NCBI GenBank assembly: GCA_023269825.1
Contig: JAGDWI010000001.1
Span: 182,492-246,491, forward strand
From: Desulfurococcaceae archaeon
GTDB taxonomy: Archaea > Thermoproteota > Thermoprotei_A > Sulfolobales > Desulfurococcaceae
DNA: 64,000 nucleotides
Direction: 5' to 3'
Shown: positions 54,419 to 63,706 of the stretch, in pieces
How positions within the stretch are numbered: position 1 is the first letter of the stretch
Layout: each line of letters begins with the position of its first letter
Position numbers and translations under genes: made by a program
Notes under the pieces: model-generated
What the model was told of the DNA's origin: nothing
Database searches by the model: none
Seen by the model: the letters and a program-made list of their open reading frames with translations, nothing else

Positions 54419-55366
54419 TCACCCATAAAGGTGACATGCAACAATGTGATCCTTTGATACTTCAATTAATGGAGGTTTCTCGGACTTGCATTTCTCCATC
54501 GCGAACTCGCATCTCGGGTGAAAAACGCACCCTGGCGGTGGATAACGTAGATCAGGCGGATTCCCCGGTAGGGATTTTGGTAGAGTTTTCTGAAGTATTC
54601 TCGGTAAAGCCTCAAATAGCCCTCTCGTATACGGGTGCTTCATGTTACCATACAGCTCTGTTTTCCCAGCGTACTCCATTATATTGCCACCATACATGAC
54701 CATTACTGTGTCCGCTCTCTCGAGGGCTAAAGCAAGGTCATGGGTTATCAGCACTATGGATGACTTATACTTCTCTTTAATGGAATCCACTAAGTCCATT
54801 ATCTGTTTCTGAACAATTACATCTAGTGCTGTTGTGGGCTCATCAGCTACTACTACCTGGGGGTTTAAGGCTATAGCCATTGCGATTGAAACCCTTTGCT
54901 TCTGGCCTCCGCTTAGTTGATGAGGGTAGGAGTACATGACTCTCTCAGGTAAACCAACTGCCTCCAAGTACTCTTTTATGATACTACGGGCTCTTGTTTT
55001 ATCTACTCCATGCTCGATTAGGAATTCCTCGAATTGATCGACTATTTTCCTCAGAGGATCAAGTGTTGTAAATGGGTCTTGGAACACCATGGATATCCTG
55101 CTTCCACGTATTTTCATGATCTCGCGGGGACTTGATTTAAGGATATTTACTCCATCTAATATCACTTCACCTCGCTCAATTCTACCTGGTTTTGGAACCA
55201 TGTTTAGTAATGCTAATCCAAGCGTTGATTTCCCACTACCGCTTTCTCCAACTATTGCTAACATTTCGCTTTTTCTAAGCTTGAACGAAACCCCTGAAAC
55301 AGCTGATACGATGCCGCTGATAGTGTAGTATTTGACCCATAGGTCGTTTACAGTTAAAACCTCCAT
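54419..55366 (-). CDS. dppD: Oligopeptide/dipeptide ABC transporter ATPase (DppD type)
   Basis: 315 residues. Walker A GESGSGKST, Q-loop VFQDPFTTLDPL, signature LSGGQKQRVSIAMA, Walker B VVVADEPTTALD and the C-terminal GCVFHPRCEFAMEKCKSEKPPL extension. GTG 55375 opens the frame, but AAAAGGTG six bases before ATG 55366 sets the start, itself inside the overlap of the dppC stop region. Confidence 0.92.
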   Translation of the reverse strand: MEVLTVNDLWVKYYTISGIVSAVSGVSFKLRKSEMLAIVGESGSGKSTLGLALLNMVPKPGRIERGEVILDGVNILKSSPREIMKIRGSRISMVFQDPFTTLDPLRKIVDQFEEFLIEHGVDKTRARSIIKEYLEAVGLPERVMYSYPHQLSGGQKQRVSIAMAIALNPQVVVADEPTTALDVIVQKQIMDLVDSIKEKYKSSIVLITHDLALALERADTVMVMYGGNIMEYAGKTELYGNMKHPYTRGLFEALPRILQKTLPKSLPGNPPDLRYPPPGCVFHPRCEFAMEKCKSEKPPLIEVSKDHIVACHLYG

Positions 55367-55371
55367 GTAAT

Positions 55372-56205
55372 TCACCTTTTACGAGCAGTAATTAGAGTTG
55401 ATACTCCTTCACTTATGAGAGCGAATCCTACTGCGAGTAGAGGTATGGATAGGCCTGGAAACAACATTATCCACCAGTACCCGAGTAGAATAAAGCCTCT
55501 ACCCTTGTATAAGTCGAATCCCCAGTCAGGTGTTGGTGGTTGAACAGTTAAACCCATAAAGCTGAGGGCTGCCTCAGTTAGTATTGCATCAGCGCTATTC
55601 ATGCTGAAAACAACCATCAGCGTTCTTGTAACATGTGGCAGTATGTGTTTCAAAACAATCCTAATTGAAGGCAATCCAAGAGCTTTAGCCATTTCGATAT
55701 AGGTCTCATTCTTAATGCTTAGAACTTGTCCTCTCACCATTCTGAAATATGTAGGAACATAAACTACAGCTATAGCTATTGCGGCATTAATTGGGCTTGC
55801 TCCAAGCGCTACTGATAGTGAAATAGCCAGTATCAGTGAAGGGAAAGCGTATATGGAATCCATTATGAAGGATAAAACTCTATCCAGTAATCCACCCAGG
55901 TAACCGCTTATCAAACCCAGCATGGTACCAATAGCTCCACTCATAGCTACCGCTATGGCAACAATCATGAGCATTATTCTTGAACCATACACTATCCTCG
56001 AGAACACGTCTCGCCCAAGGTTATCGGTTCCCATGAAGTAATCGCGGCTTGGTGGTTGGAGAGGTGGGCCAGCTGGATCCACGGGTGAATAAAGGGATAT
56101 AATGTCAGCTAGAATAGCCATAAATACGAACACTAGTACTATGATTAACCCAGTAGAAATATACTTGTTTTTAAGTATTGTGAAGATGCTTTGAGCTCTC
56201 ATCAT
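55372..56205 (-). CDS. dppC: Oligopeptide/dipeptide ABC transporter permease (DppC type)
   Basis: 277 residues, six helices. PPSRDYFMGTDNLGRDVFSRIVYGSR is the DppC/OppC N-terminal mark; the coupling loop is EMAKALGLPSIRIVLKHILPHV. GAGGT precedes the first of two ATG codons. Stops inside the start region of dppD and follows dppB by two bases. Confidence 0.93.
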   Translation of the reverse strand: MMRAQSIFTILKNKYISTGLIIVLVFVFMAILADIISLYSPVDPAGPPLQPPSRDYFMGTDNLGRDVFSRIVYGSRIMLMIVAIAVAMSGAIGTMLGLISGYLGGLLDRVLSFIMDSIYAFPSLILAISLSVALGASPINAAIAIAVVYVPTYFRMVRGQVLSIKNETYIEMAKALGLPSIRIVLKHILPHVTRTLMVVFSMNSADAILTEAALSFMGLTVQPPTPDWGFDLYKGRGFILLGYWWIMLFPGLSIPLLAVGFALISEGVSTLITARKR

Positions 56206-56207
56206 AA

Positions 56208-57227
56208 CTAATACCTCACTCTTGGATCGATTAGAGCATATAAGATATCGACGATCAGACTGGTTAATCCCACGATGATTGCGAATATGATTATTACTGC
56301 TTGTATAGCAGTATAATCCCTGTACATTACTTTATCCACTAAGTATGTTCCAATACCAGGCCAGTTAAATGTGGTCTCAGTTAACACGGCGCCACCCATA
56401 AGTAATGAGAATTGTAAACCAGTGTAAGTTGTAACTGGTACAAGTACGTGTCTAAATGCGTGTCTCAGTATCTTACTATCTCTTACGCCTCGTGCTCGAT
56501 ACGCTTCAATCATTTTGGACTCCATTATCTCCTCCATGTTATTTAACGTGAGTCGCATGTATGGTCCAGAAATAACTAACCCTAAAGTTAATGCTGGGAG
56601 AACAATGTGTTTAAGAGCATCAATGAACACTGGGATATCTAATCGTAGAAGCGCATCCAGAGTATAAATGCCTGTTATGGGTTTAAAGTAACCTGTTGTT
56701 GATAATCTACCACCTGTTGGTAGTAATCCTAGATACTTCGAGAATAATAATTGAAGACTTAGTCCAAGAGCGGGTATGAATATAACGAATACTATTGAAC
56801 CAGTTAATCTTATAATGGCTTTAACTCGATCACTCCTCGCCCTAGCCCCCAGGTATCCTAACCCCACTCCAATAATTAAACTAAATATAATTGACCATAT
56901 GGATAATTCAAGTGTTGCAGGTAATTTATCCACAATGTCGCTAGCTATGGGCCTCCCACGAATGATCATTGATTTACCCATGTCTCCTTTAATGAAGTTT
57001 ACTAGGTAGTCGAAGTACTGCACATAGAGTGGTTTATCTAAGCCGAGTTCTCTCATTAATGCTTGTAACTGCTCCTCAGGTATATTCTTAGTACCTAGGG
57101 CCGCTAAAACAGGGTTGCCGGGAAGAACTCTTAGAACTATGAATACTAACGTGTACAGTATAAGCACTGTTGGAATAATCATTAAGGCTCTTATAGCAGT
57201 GTATCTAAGTAGTCCCACTTTTAGCAC
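56208..57227 (-). CDS. dppB: Oligopeptide/dipeptide ABC transporter permease (DppB type)
   Basis: 339 residues, six helices: VLRVLPGNPVLAALG and LGLDKPLYVQYFDYLVNFIKGDMGKS are the usual DppB head; the coupling loop is AYRARGVRDSKILRHAFRHVLVPVTTY. First gene of dppBCDF, divergent from the binding-protein gene over a gap of about 95 bases that must hold both promoters. GTG 57227 is used; GTG 57218 with AAGGTG eight bases upstream is the alternative. Confidence 0.93.
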   Translation of the reverse strand: MLKVGLLRYTAIRALMIIPTVLILYTLVFIVLRVLPGNPVLAALGTKNIPEEQLQALMRELGLDKPLYVQYFDYLVNFIKGDMGKSMIIRGRPIASDIVDKLPATLELSIWSIIFSLIIGVGLGYLGARARSDRVKAIIRLTGSIVFVIFIPALGLSLQLLFSKYLGLLPTGGRLSTTGYFKPITGIYTLDALLRLDIPVFIDALKHIVLPALTLGLVISGPYMRLTLNNMEEIMESKMIEAYRARGVRDSKILRHAFRHVLVPVTTYTGLQFSLLMGGAVLTETTFNWPGIGTYLVDKVMYRDYTAIQAVIIIFAIIVGLTSLIVDILYALIDPRVRY

Positions 57228-57322
57228 ACCTTAAAATCATCCCCTATTTTTACAATAGAATTAATGAGAATAAGCTTATAACCCTTTCATGTATATTATT
57301 TAGTGTTAAGTGGGTGGGAGTA

Positions 57323-58957
57323 ATGAATAAAACAGTCATTGCAATAGCTGTACTACTAGTAGTCGTGATCGCAGCTGCATTACTTTATGTGTTAATGAAT
57401 TATCCAACTGCTCCAGCGACTCCGACTACTCCTACAACGCCAGTAACTACGCCTACAACGACTACTCCAACTGTAATTACACCAGTTTACGCTGATACTA
57501 TAATTATTGGAGTAACGGATAAAGTAACGGATTTAGATCCATCGAATGCATACGATTTCTTTACTTGGGAGGTATTAACCAATGTAATGGAGGGATTAGT
57601 TAAATACAAACCTGGGACAGATGAGCTAATTCCAGGTATTGCGGAGAGATGGGAGGTTTCCAGTGATGGTTCAACGTGGACTTTTTACTTAAAGAAGAAC
57701 GTATCATTCTGTGATGGGAAACCGGTTAAAGCACAAGACGTTGTTAGAAGCATAAAAAGAGTGATGACTATTAATGGTGACCCAGCCTGGTTAGTAACGG
57801 AGTTCGTGGAAGATGTTGTAGCAGTTGATGATTACACAGTTAAATTCATTTTGAAGACTCCAGCCAGCTACTTCTTAGCTGTAGCAGCTACTCCACCATA
57901 TTTCCCAGTTCACCCCAGTTATCCCCAAGAACAAATAGTCAGCGATGCTGTATGGGGAGGAGCTGGTGCATACTGCATTAAAGAATTCAAGAGAGACGAA
58001 TACATGGTTTTAGAGGCTAATCCATACTACCATGGCGAGAAACCTTTAACCAAAAGAATAACTGTAAAGTTTTACCGTGACGCAACAGCTCTGAGATTAG
58101 CTCTAGAAACAGGTGAAGTCGACGTAGCGTGGAGAACTCTTAGACCACAAGACTACGTAGACCTCAGTAAAAACCCGAATTTCGTAGTTAAATCGATACC
58201 AGGATCCTTCATAAGGTATATAATTGTAAACACGAAAATGGAGCCCGTTAATAATGTATTAGTTAGAAAAGCCATTGCAGCAGCCATAAATAGAGCCGAG
58301 CTAGCTGAGAAAGTCTTCTTCAACACTATGACTCCACTATATAGTCTCATACCTGCTGGAATGTGGAGTCACATAGAGGCATTTAAAGAAGCATATGGGC
58401 CTGGACCAAACTTAACGCTTGCTAGAAGCTTGTTAAGTCAAGCAGGTTACAGTGAAAACAATAAGTTAGTTATAGAACTATGGTACACTCCAACACACTA
58501 CGGTGACACGGAAGCTGACGTAGCAACTCTAATTAAGAATCAACTCGAAGCAACGGGCATGATCAAAGTTGAGATCAAAAGCGCTGAGTGGGCAACATAT
58601 GTTGATAATGCTAGGAACGCTAGAATGATGCTGAGTCTGTTCGGATGGTACCCAGATTACATCGACCCCGACGACTTCACTTCACCATTCCTCATGAGCA
58701 CGGCGAACAAGTGGACTGGTTCTCAATACGCTAATCCAACTGTGGATGATTTACTCAGACAGGCTATGGTTAAAGTGGATCAGAGCGAGAGAGCTAAACT
58801 ATACGAGCAAGTGCAAAGAATTCTAGCAGATGAGGTACCATTCATACCATTATTACAAGGAAACCTAATGATTGTTTATGCGAAGAACGTGCATGGAATC
58901 GAAGTAGGTCCACCAATGTTACTACCGTACTCAACTATTTATAAAGTAGTGAGTTAA
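57323..58957 (+). CDS. dppA: Oligopeptide/dipeptide ABC transporter substrate-binding protein
   Basis: 544 residues. An N-terminal membrane anchor (5-25) and a Thr/Pro linker (to about 50) hold the large family 5 binding domain: LTNVMEGLVKYKPGTDELIPGIAERWEVSSDGSTWTFYLKKNVSFCDGKPVKAQDVVRS, and a C-terminal LYEQVQRILADEVPFIPLLQ. Binds peptides outside the cell for DppBCDF; some archaeal relatives bind oligosaccharides instead. GTG 57314 opens the frame, but GGTGGG close before ATG 57323 favours the latter. Anchored binding proteins replace lipoproteins in Crenarchaeota. Confidence 0.92.
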   Translation: MNKTVIAIAVLLVVVIAAALLYVLMNYPTAPATPTTPTTPVTTPTTTTPTVITPVYADTIIIGVTDKVTDLDPSNAYDFFTWEVLTNVMEGLVKYKPGTDELIPGIAERWEVSSDGSTWTFYLKKNVSFCDGKPVKAQDVVRSIKRVMTINGDPAWLVTEFVEDVVAVDDYTVKFILKTPASYFLAVAATPPYFPVHPSYPQEQIVSDAVWGGAGAYCIKEFKRDEYMVLEANPYYHGEKPLTKRITVKFYRDATALRLALETGEVDVAWRTLRPQDYVDLSKNPNFVVKSIPGSFIRYIIVNTKMEPVNNVLVRKAIAAAINRAELAEKVFFNTMTPLYSLIPAGMWSHIEAFKEAYGPGPNLTLARSLLSQAGYSENNKLVIELWYTPTHYGDTEADVATLIKNQLEATGMIKVEIKSAEWATYVDNARNARMMLSLFGWYPDYIDPDDFTSPFLMSTANKWTGSQYANPTVDDLLRQAMVKVDQSERAKLYEQVQRILADEVPFIPLLQGNLMIVYAKNVHGIEVGPPMLLPYSTIYKVVS

Positions 58958-59141
58958 TCCTAGATTATTTTTTAATGCTTTTCTTCATCAACATACAATA
59001 ATGAATCATGCCTTTACTTTTTAATTAGTATAGTGAATTACTGTTCAACATTAATGTATGAATCGCGATTAGAGCTATAGGTGTTTAAAAAACCTTGAGC
59101 AGACTCTATTAGATTAAAACCGTTTGAAGCCTGTTGCTCCA

Positions 59142-60626
59142 TTAGATTTCTCCCAGCTGTTTCTCGTATGCTTCCATAAGCCTTGATCCCCAGTTGTCTT
59201 GATCCAATAGTATTCCTTCGAAGAATCTTAGAACTGGTGGCTCATAGATCCATTTAAGGCCTTTCACTAAGTCCTTGTTCTCGAACAACCATGTTAACCT
59301 ATCCAATAGGTAGTCCAAGTGGCTTTGTAAATATGTTTTTCTCGGCATAGCTAGTCTAACTAAGTCTAATTCAACGGGTATTTCCTTCCATGTCTCAGGG
59401 TCTCTATCCATTGATAACTGGCCTCTCTCCATTCCTCTAATACCTGACACCAAGTACAATGCACATGCTAGAGCTCCAGCTGGGTAACCTCCCTTTTCGC
59501 CATTAGGGATTAACGGTACATGAGGTAGAAATCTCCTAGCATCCACGTGTACTCCGAGTCCCCCCGGCGGCTTAATAACAGGTACTCCTCTCTCATCGAG
59601 TTTTTCAACAGTGTATTTAATCTGCTCTAGCTCATAAAAAGGTAGATCATCGTCGAAGGCCATTTTCAAGCCATCTATTAGCATCGCAACCTCTTTGAGG
59701 CTCATGCCCCCGTAGCTCGTGTGTCCTTCAAAGACCACTTGCCAAGACCTGATCTCTTCGTATAATTCCTTGTTATCTTTAACAGTAATAAATCCACCGC
59801 GAACATAGAATCCTTTCCTAGCACTAGCGTATGATAAATCTGTTAACTCCATGAGCTCGTTAATGATTTCAGCAGCGGATTTCCCTGACACCATTGGGTC
59901 GCGTTTCTTCATTAAGGCTATTTGCCAATCAGCCATACTTATATCTGCGATTAAAGGCAACCCGTACTTATCGCATATTTCTTTTGTTTCATAGTAGTTT
60001 TTCATGCTGAAGGGTTGGCCGCCAAGAAGGTTTGATGCATACTCTATTCTAACAGCTGCTATGTTATCTGGCCTCAATCTCCGTATTTCATCCTCGAGTT
60101 TTGCTACATCAATGTTTCCTTTAAACTCGTATAGGTTATCTGGGTTGAAGGCCTCAGGTACTGGTAACTCTATTATTCTACCTCCATAAACTCTTTCAAC
60201 TATGGCTCTTGTTGTTGTAAAGTGCACGTTTGTCAATACATATGGTTTTTTACCGTTCTTCATTAATGCCTTGAAAACCAAGTTTTCAGCGGCTCTACCC
60301 TGGTGTGCTAGAACAATGTATTCATGCGGAAAGAACTCTTTGAACACGTTGATCAACTTGTAGAATGCTCTATTTCCCGCGTACGCATCCTCTAGCCCCA
60401 ATCCCAGCATATCAGATAATTGCTCTAAACTAATAGCGTTAACCCCGCTATCCGTCAACAAGTCTATGTATACTTTTTCAACCGGTATTCTGAAGGTATT
60501 CCAACCACTCTCCTTCAACACCATGTATCTTTCTTTGAGAGTTGGCAGCTTCAGCTTTTGAAACACGCGAACTCTGAAATCAGCCACGTAGAATGGGTCT
60601 CCTCCACTATTCTTTAAGTAGACCAT
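59142..60626 (-). CDS. Tyrosine phenol-lyase / tryptophanase family beta-eliminating lyase (TPL-like)
   Basis: 494-residue PLP enzyme that cleaves an aromatic amino acid to pyruvate, ammonia and the ring compound. The PLP Lys is Lys271 in SYASARKG (SAKKD in bacteria; the first Lys is Arg and the Asp is Gly here). Two spots that differ between the enzymes favour TPL: VHFTTTRA (TPL has FTTTR, tryptophanase FDTT) and GIRGMERGQLS with Arg401 (TPL MERG; tryptophanase VEIG). A short extra loop, PLIPNGEKGGY, sits before the PAGALACALY helix. Tyrosine to phenol is predicted but not proven. Alone, minus strand. Confidence 0.85.
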   Translation of the reverse strand: MVYLKNSGGDPFYVADFRVRVFQKLKLPTLKERYMVLKESGWNTFRIPVEKVYIDLLTDSGVNAISLEQLSDMLGLGLEDAYAGNRAFYKLINVFKEFFPHEYIVLAHQGRAAENLVFKALMKNGKKPYVLTNVHFTTTRAIVERVYGGRIIELPVPEAFNPDNLYEFKGNIDVAKLEDEIRRLRPDNIAAVRIEYASNLLGGQPFSMKNYYETKEICDKYGLPLIADISMADWQIALMKKRDPMVSGKSAAEIINELMELTDLSYASARKGFYVRGGFITVKDNKELYEEIRSWQVVFEGHTSYGGMSLKEVAMLIDGLKMAFDDDLPFYELEQIKYTVEKLDERGVPVIKPPGGLGVHVDARRFLPHVPLIPNGEKGGYPAGALACALYLVSGIRGMERGQLSMDRDPETWKEIPVELDLVRLAMPRKTYLQSHLDYLLDRLTWLFENKDLVKGLKWIYEPPVLRFFEGILLDQDNWGSRLMEAYEKQLGEI

Positions 60627-60947
60627 TGCTAGAACACCCTGCTATTTTCTCACAATAGTTTAGGTGTTTCAGTGTATACATGGTTCCTAACTATTGAGGA
60701 TAGAGGTATAGAGTACTTTCTTTTAGGTTCATGTTCTTTACATATATGGATTAATATTGGTGCATCTACATCACCTAGTATCATTGAAATATAGGAGTGG
60801 GTTTAAAAATTTTATGTTCTAACTTGGAACAATTATAGATATATACATTGATACCCTTGTTGAAGCATACTCATATAAGCCTGGTTTAATTAATATTTCT
60901 CCTTACACTCATCTAGTTCTCTTAAATAACGAGTATTAAAAGTTCAA
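60627..60947. other. Intergenic region without a recognisable gene
   Basis: 321 bases between two minus-strand genes. Holds A/T-rich promoter-like DNA (TTTTTAAACC on the minus strand around 60812) and nothing else I can support. Confidence 0.4.
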
Positions 60948-61337
60948 TTATCTATGATTAAATACTCTTAATAGATCCTCATCTAACTCTATTAGAAACA
61001 CTTCTAGGAACGGTAGCACAACGCCTTTCACTAAGTGGCCTCCAACGACATTGTCTTGTGTTGCTAGAGTAGCGTGTAAGTGAATGCTCACGCTTCCATC
61101 TTGTTTAACAATGTAATTACCTAGTAGTGATGTAACTTCTAATGTGGTTTCGCCCGCGTTAAGCTTTCTAATCGAGTAAGTTCTTGTTGAAGGATTATAG
61201 TAACCTATTTCAGCGTACTCTAATCCACCTATGCCTATAATTACTCCGTTTCTCAGGTTGTGTGTCAATATGAATTCCTTGAGGAAATCGTGGACAACCG
61301 ATTTCTCAGGCATTTTAACTGGAATAATGTTTTTCAT
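60948..61337 (-). CDS. PPC/DUF296-domain protein
   Basis: 129 residues of a single PPC (DUF296) domain: GVIIGIGGLEYAEIGYYN near the N-terminus and SIHLHATLATQDNVVGGHLVKGVVLPFLEVFLIEL with the GGH motif and metal-binding His cluster. In plants this domain sits with AT-hooks; the stand-alone archaeal forms are trimers of unknown function, perhaps DNA-binding. GGTG lies shortly before ATG 61337. Confidence 0.88.
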   Translation of the reverse strand: MKNIIPVKMPEKSVVHDFLKEFILTHNLRNGVIIGIGGLEYAEIGYYNPSTRTYSIRKLNAGETTLEVTSLLGNYIVKQDGSVSIHLHATLATQDNVVGGHLVKGVVLPFLEVFLIELDEDLLRVFNHR

Positions 61338-61581
61338 AACTCACACCTATTTTACATGTATGTATACGTGAAATCATTAAAATAGATTGTTCAATAATAG
61401 ACCTAGTATGTTACTGTAAATAAAAGAGATCAACGGTTAGGTTAAACAATTAACCAACTGGAAATCGACTATACTCTAATCCATGAAATTAACAGGTGTT
61501 GAAGTCATGATGATTCATTAACACACAGTGCTGTGAATGCTTTAATATACTTGTTGCAATTGATTATTATTCGGTGGACAC

Positions 61582-61785
61582 ATGCCCGTAGTCACTATAT
61601 ATATGTGGAGTGGTGTTTCACCTGAGGCCAAGAAAAAGATTGTTAATGGTGTTACAAAAGTCTTTGAAGATCTAAATATTCCTCGTGAAGCAGTGGAAGT
61701 AATCATAGTTGAGACACCTAAGGAGAATTGGGGTGTAGCCGGAGAACTAGCTAGTGAGAAATTTAAGCACGCGAAAACTCCATAG
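61582..61785 (+). CDS. 4-oxalocrotonate tautomerase family protein
   Basis: 67 residues. Pro2, which becomes the catalytic N-terminal base after Met removal, begins MPVVTIYMW; SPEAKKKIVNGVTKVFEDLNIPREAVEVIIVETPKENWGVAG follows the family closely. Acts on 2-hydroxymuconate-type enols in bacteria; the archaeal substrate is unknown. GGTGG lies four bases before ATG 61582. No aromatic degradation genes are near except the TPL-like lyase a kilobase upstream on the other strand. Confidence 0.88.
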   Translation: MPVVTIYMWSGVSPEAKKKIVNGVTKVFEDLNIPREAVEVIIVETPKENWGVAGELASEKFKHAKTP

Positions 61786-61811
61786 TAGACACGACTTTAA
61801 ATTCTGAAACC

Positions 61812-62244
61812 AGGTATTTTTATTTTCCACACTGGTGTTTTAACGTAGGCCACTGCGGAGCTGGCATGAGCACTTATACTTGCAGTTGCTCGTAGAATTG
61901 TTGGAGCATAACACTATGTTAGATGGGGAGAGTGGGAGAGCAAGAACAGCGTGGCATCCATTAATAATGCTTGGCTTAGAGTTGAAGGAAAAGTACTCGG
62001 CGTTATTGGAGCAGGGTAAATTGGTTTGAGAGTTGCTGAGATAAGGGCAAAGAGGTTTAGTATGAGAACCATATATTACACTAAGTTGAGTAAAGAAAAC
62101 TTAGAGAAGGAATTAAACGCTGAGTATAGAGAACTACATCAACTTTTACGAGAAGCTGATATCGTCACAGTGCATGTTTCAATGGCTAATGAAACAAAGC
62201 ACATGAACAATGAAGAGAAATTGGGGAATATGTATGAACCTTGA
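61812..62244 (+). pseudogene. Decayed D-2-hydroxyacid dehydrogenase (glyoxylate reductase-like) fragment
   Basis: One plus-strand frame gives GVLT-stop-ATAELA-stop-ALILAVARRIVGA-stop-HYVRWGEWES, LRVEGKVLGVIGAG-stop-IGLRVAEI, RAKRFSMRTIYYTKLSKENLEKELNAEYRELHQLLREADIVTVHVSMANETKHMNNEEKL. This follows the middle of GyaR/SerA-type enzymes, including the NAD loop GxGxxG, whose third position is now a stop. Four stops (61846 TAG, 61867 TGA, 61909 TAA, 62017 TAA) sit in an otherwise unshifted frame. The substrate domain and the C-terminal catalytic residues are gone. The 72-codon tail after 62017 has no ribosome site. Confidence 0.88.
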
Positions 62245-62274
62245 TTTCAATTAAATTACGGAATTAGTTCCACT

Positions 62275-62841
62275 CTAATCATGTAAACCGAGCTTAACTT
62301 CATATACTAGGAGCTCTTTCTCTAATTCCCTGTAGTTTTTGAATTGTTTTTCAACGCAAGACCAGAATTCTTGATTATGCCTTAATTCAACTAAGTGGCA
62401 TACTTCATGGTATGCTAGATACGATATCAAGTATTCTGGTAGATGCTTTGCCAGCTCATTTACTGTAATGGTTTTTCTTATACTACAACTAGCCCATCTA
62501 GTCCTCATTTTCCTTATATTTATTTTACAGGGGTTTTCACCCAGGATCTTTAAAGCAGCTTCCTCCACATATTTTTCAACGAGTTCTCTAAGTTCTTTTC
62601 TGCTCCTATGCATTAACTTCACTTTCCTCGAATATTCATATGCAATACGTAACTCCTCATGCTTCTTTAGAATCCATTTTTCGTGTTTTTTAAAAATCTT
62701 ATAAGCAACCTCCTCGCGGAAAGGAGCGGGTAAAACAATTAAAACACCCCAAGTTTTCACAATTAATCTTGGTCGTTTCACTCTTGCTCTTCTCACTTCG
62801 ATCCGTAGTTTACTTCGATTACTACTACTTATGGCGATCAC
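62275..62841 (-). CDS. YgjP/DUF45-type metal-dependent hydrolase
   Basis: 188 residues of the YgjP (M48-like) group: LIVKTWGVLIVLPAPFREEVAYKIFKKHEKWILKK, MRTRWASCSIRKTITVNELAKHLP, and the zinc site YLAYHEVCHLVELRHNQEFW (HExxH plus third His). Function is unclear in all organisms; often beside restriction genes, not here. Given start GTG 62841 lies within an AAGGTGATC context, so the ribosome site would overlap it; no better start is seen. Encodes a very basic N-terminus. Confidence 0.85.
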   Translation of the reverse strand: MIAISSSNRSKLRIEVRRARVKRPRLIVKTWGVLIVLPAPFREEVAYKIFKKHEKWILKKHEELRIAYEYSRKVKLMHRSRKELRELVEKYVEEAALKILGENPCKINIRKMRTRWASCSIRKTITVNELAKHLPEYLISYLAYHEVCHLVELRHNQEFWSCVEKQFKNYRELEKELLVYEVKLGLHD

Positions 62842-63012
62842 CTTGACACATATTTAACTAGGTGACCTCGAGTATTCTAAACCAACGAGAGCGCTTTGAA
62901 GCGCATTACGTGAACATATAGGGATTCGATATTCTGTAAGTGAACTCATGCTCGTTGAGATGAGAAAATTAACTACGTTGAGAATCCCTGAATTAAAGGA
63001 TATATTTTAATT

Positions 63013-63495
63013 TTAATCATATATGTATTCTTCGAGTAGTTTTATTAATTCGCTAGTTGAATTCACGGTGATTAATTTCCGTGCAAGTACTTTCGCGCCC
63101 AGTTGATCAGCCAACCACTTAGTGAGATATTCCTTCCTCAAATGATGTAGAACGATGTTTTCAGGAACTAGCTTATATTTTAATATAACGTAGAGTTTCT
63201 CGATACTATCGAACTTTACAGGTACCGGTGCGCCGTTTTCATCTGTGAAGACGTATGAGTACTTATCTTCCACTATCTTCTCTTTGACTCTAGAGCCCTC
63301 AAGTATAAGTGATCCCTCCTCGGTTAAAGCGTACTTATTATCCGATATCTTGGTCACTATACCTAATTTAATCATCTCGGATAAGTATTTCTTCGCGGTC
63401 CTAGGTGAAATACCTGCTTTAAGTGTAATATCCTCTAAGGCGAACTCCTCGCCTAGTAGACTAATGATCTTTTTTAAACGCGCAGTTATCATCAA
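63013..63495 (-). CDS. Winged-helix DNA-binding protein, unknown target
   Basis: 160 residues. An N-terminal wHTH (LKKIISLLGEEFALEDITLKAGISPRTAKKYLSEMIKLGIVTKISDNKYALTEEG) followed by a domain of about 90 residues, VFTDENGAPVPVKFDSIEKLYVILKYKLVPENIVLHHL, that I do not recognise. Likely a transcription regulator of the crenarchaeal type. TTG 63495 and ATG 63492 both follow AAGGTG; a TATA box lies near 63528-63538. Its closest neighbour is the ribbon-helix-helix gene upstream. Confidence 0.75.
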   Translation of the reverse strand: MMITARLKKIISLLGEEFALEDITLKAGISPRTAKKYLSEMIKLGIVTKISDNKYALTEEGSLILEGSRVKEKIVEDKYSYVFTDENGAPVPVKFDSIEKLYVILKYKLVPENIVLHHLRKEYLTKWLADQLGAKVLARKLITVNSTSELIKLLEEYIYD

Positions 63496-63706
63496 AAATA
63501 CACCTTAGCTAATATGAAGTTTAAACAATTATATATAGTTTTCCAATATCCCATACCCAAATATGTATATTTTACTTTGGTGCGTAAATTCTACTCCAGG
63601 TTTTGAACGATCTGTAGTTTCCGATATGCGAGCATTATTTTATTGTTTTCATCGATCCTGATTGAAGATTCTACGACAAAGTGTAAAGGCCATCAATAAT
63701 CCTCAT

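Noticed and set aside
61846-62019. Stop-codon recoding (pyrrolysine or selenocysteine) in the dehydrogenase relic
   Set aside because: All three stop codon types occur, one of them in the NAD loop, and both gene ends are missing. Decay explains it better.
62026-62244. 72-codon ORF with dehydrogenase similarity
   Set aside because: Part of a gene remnant; the same homology continues upstream through four stop codons and no ribosome site precedes it.
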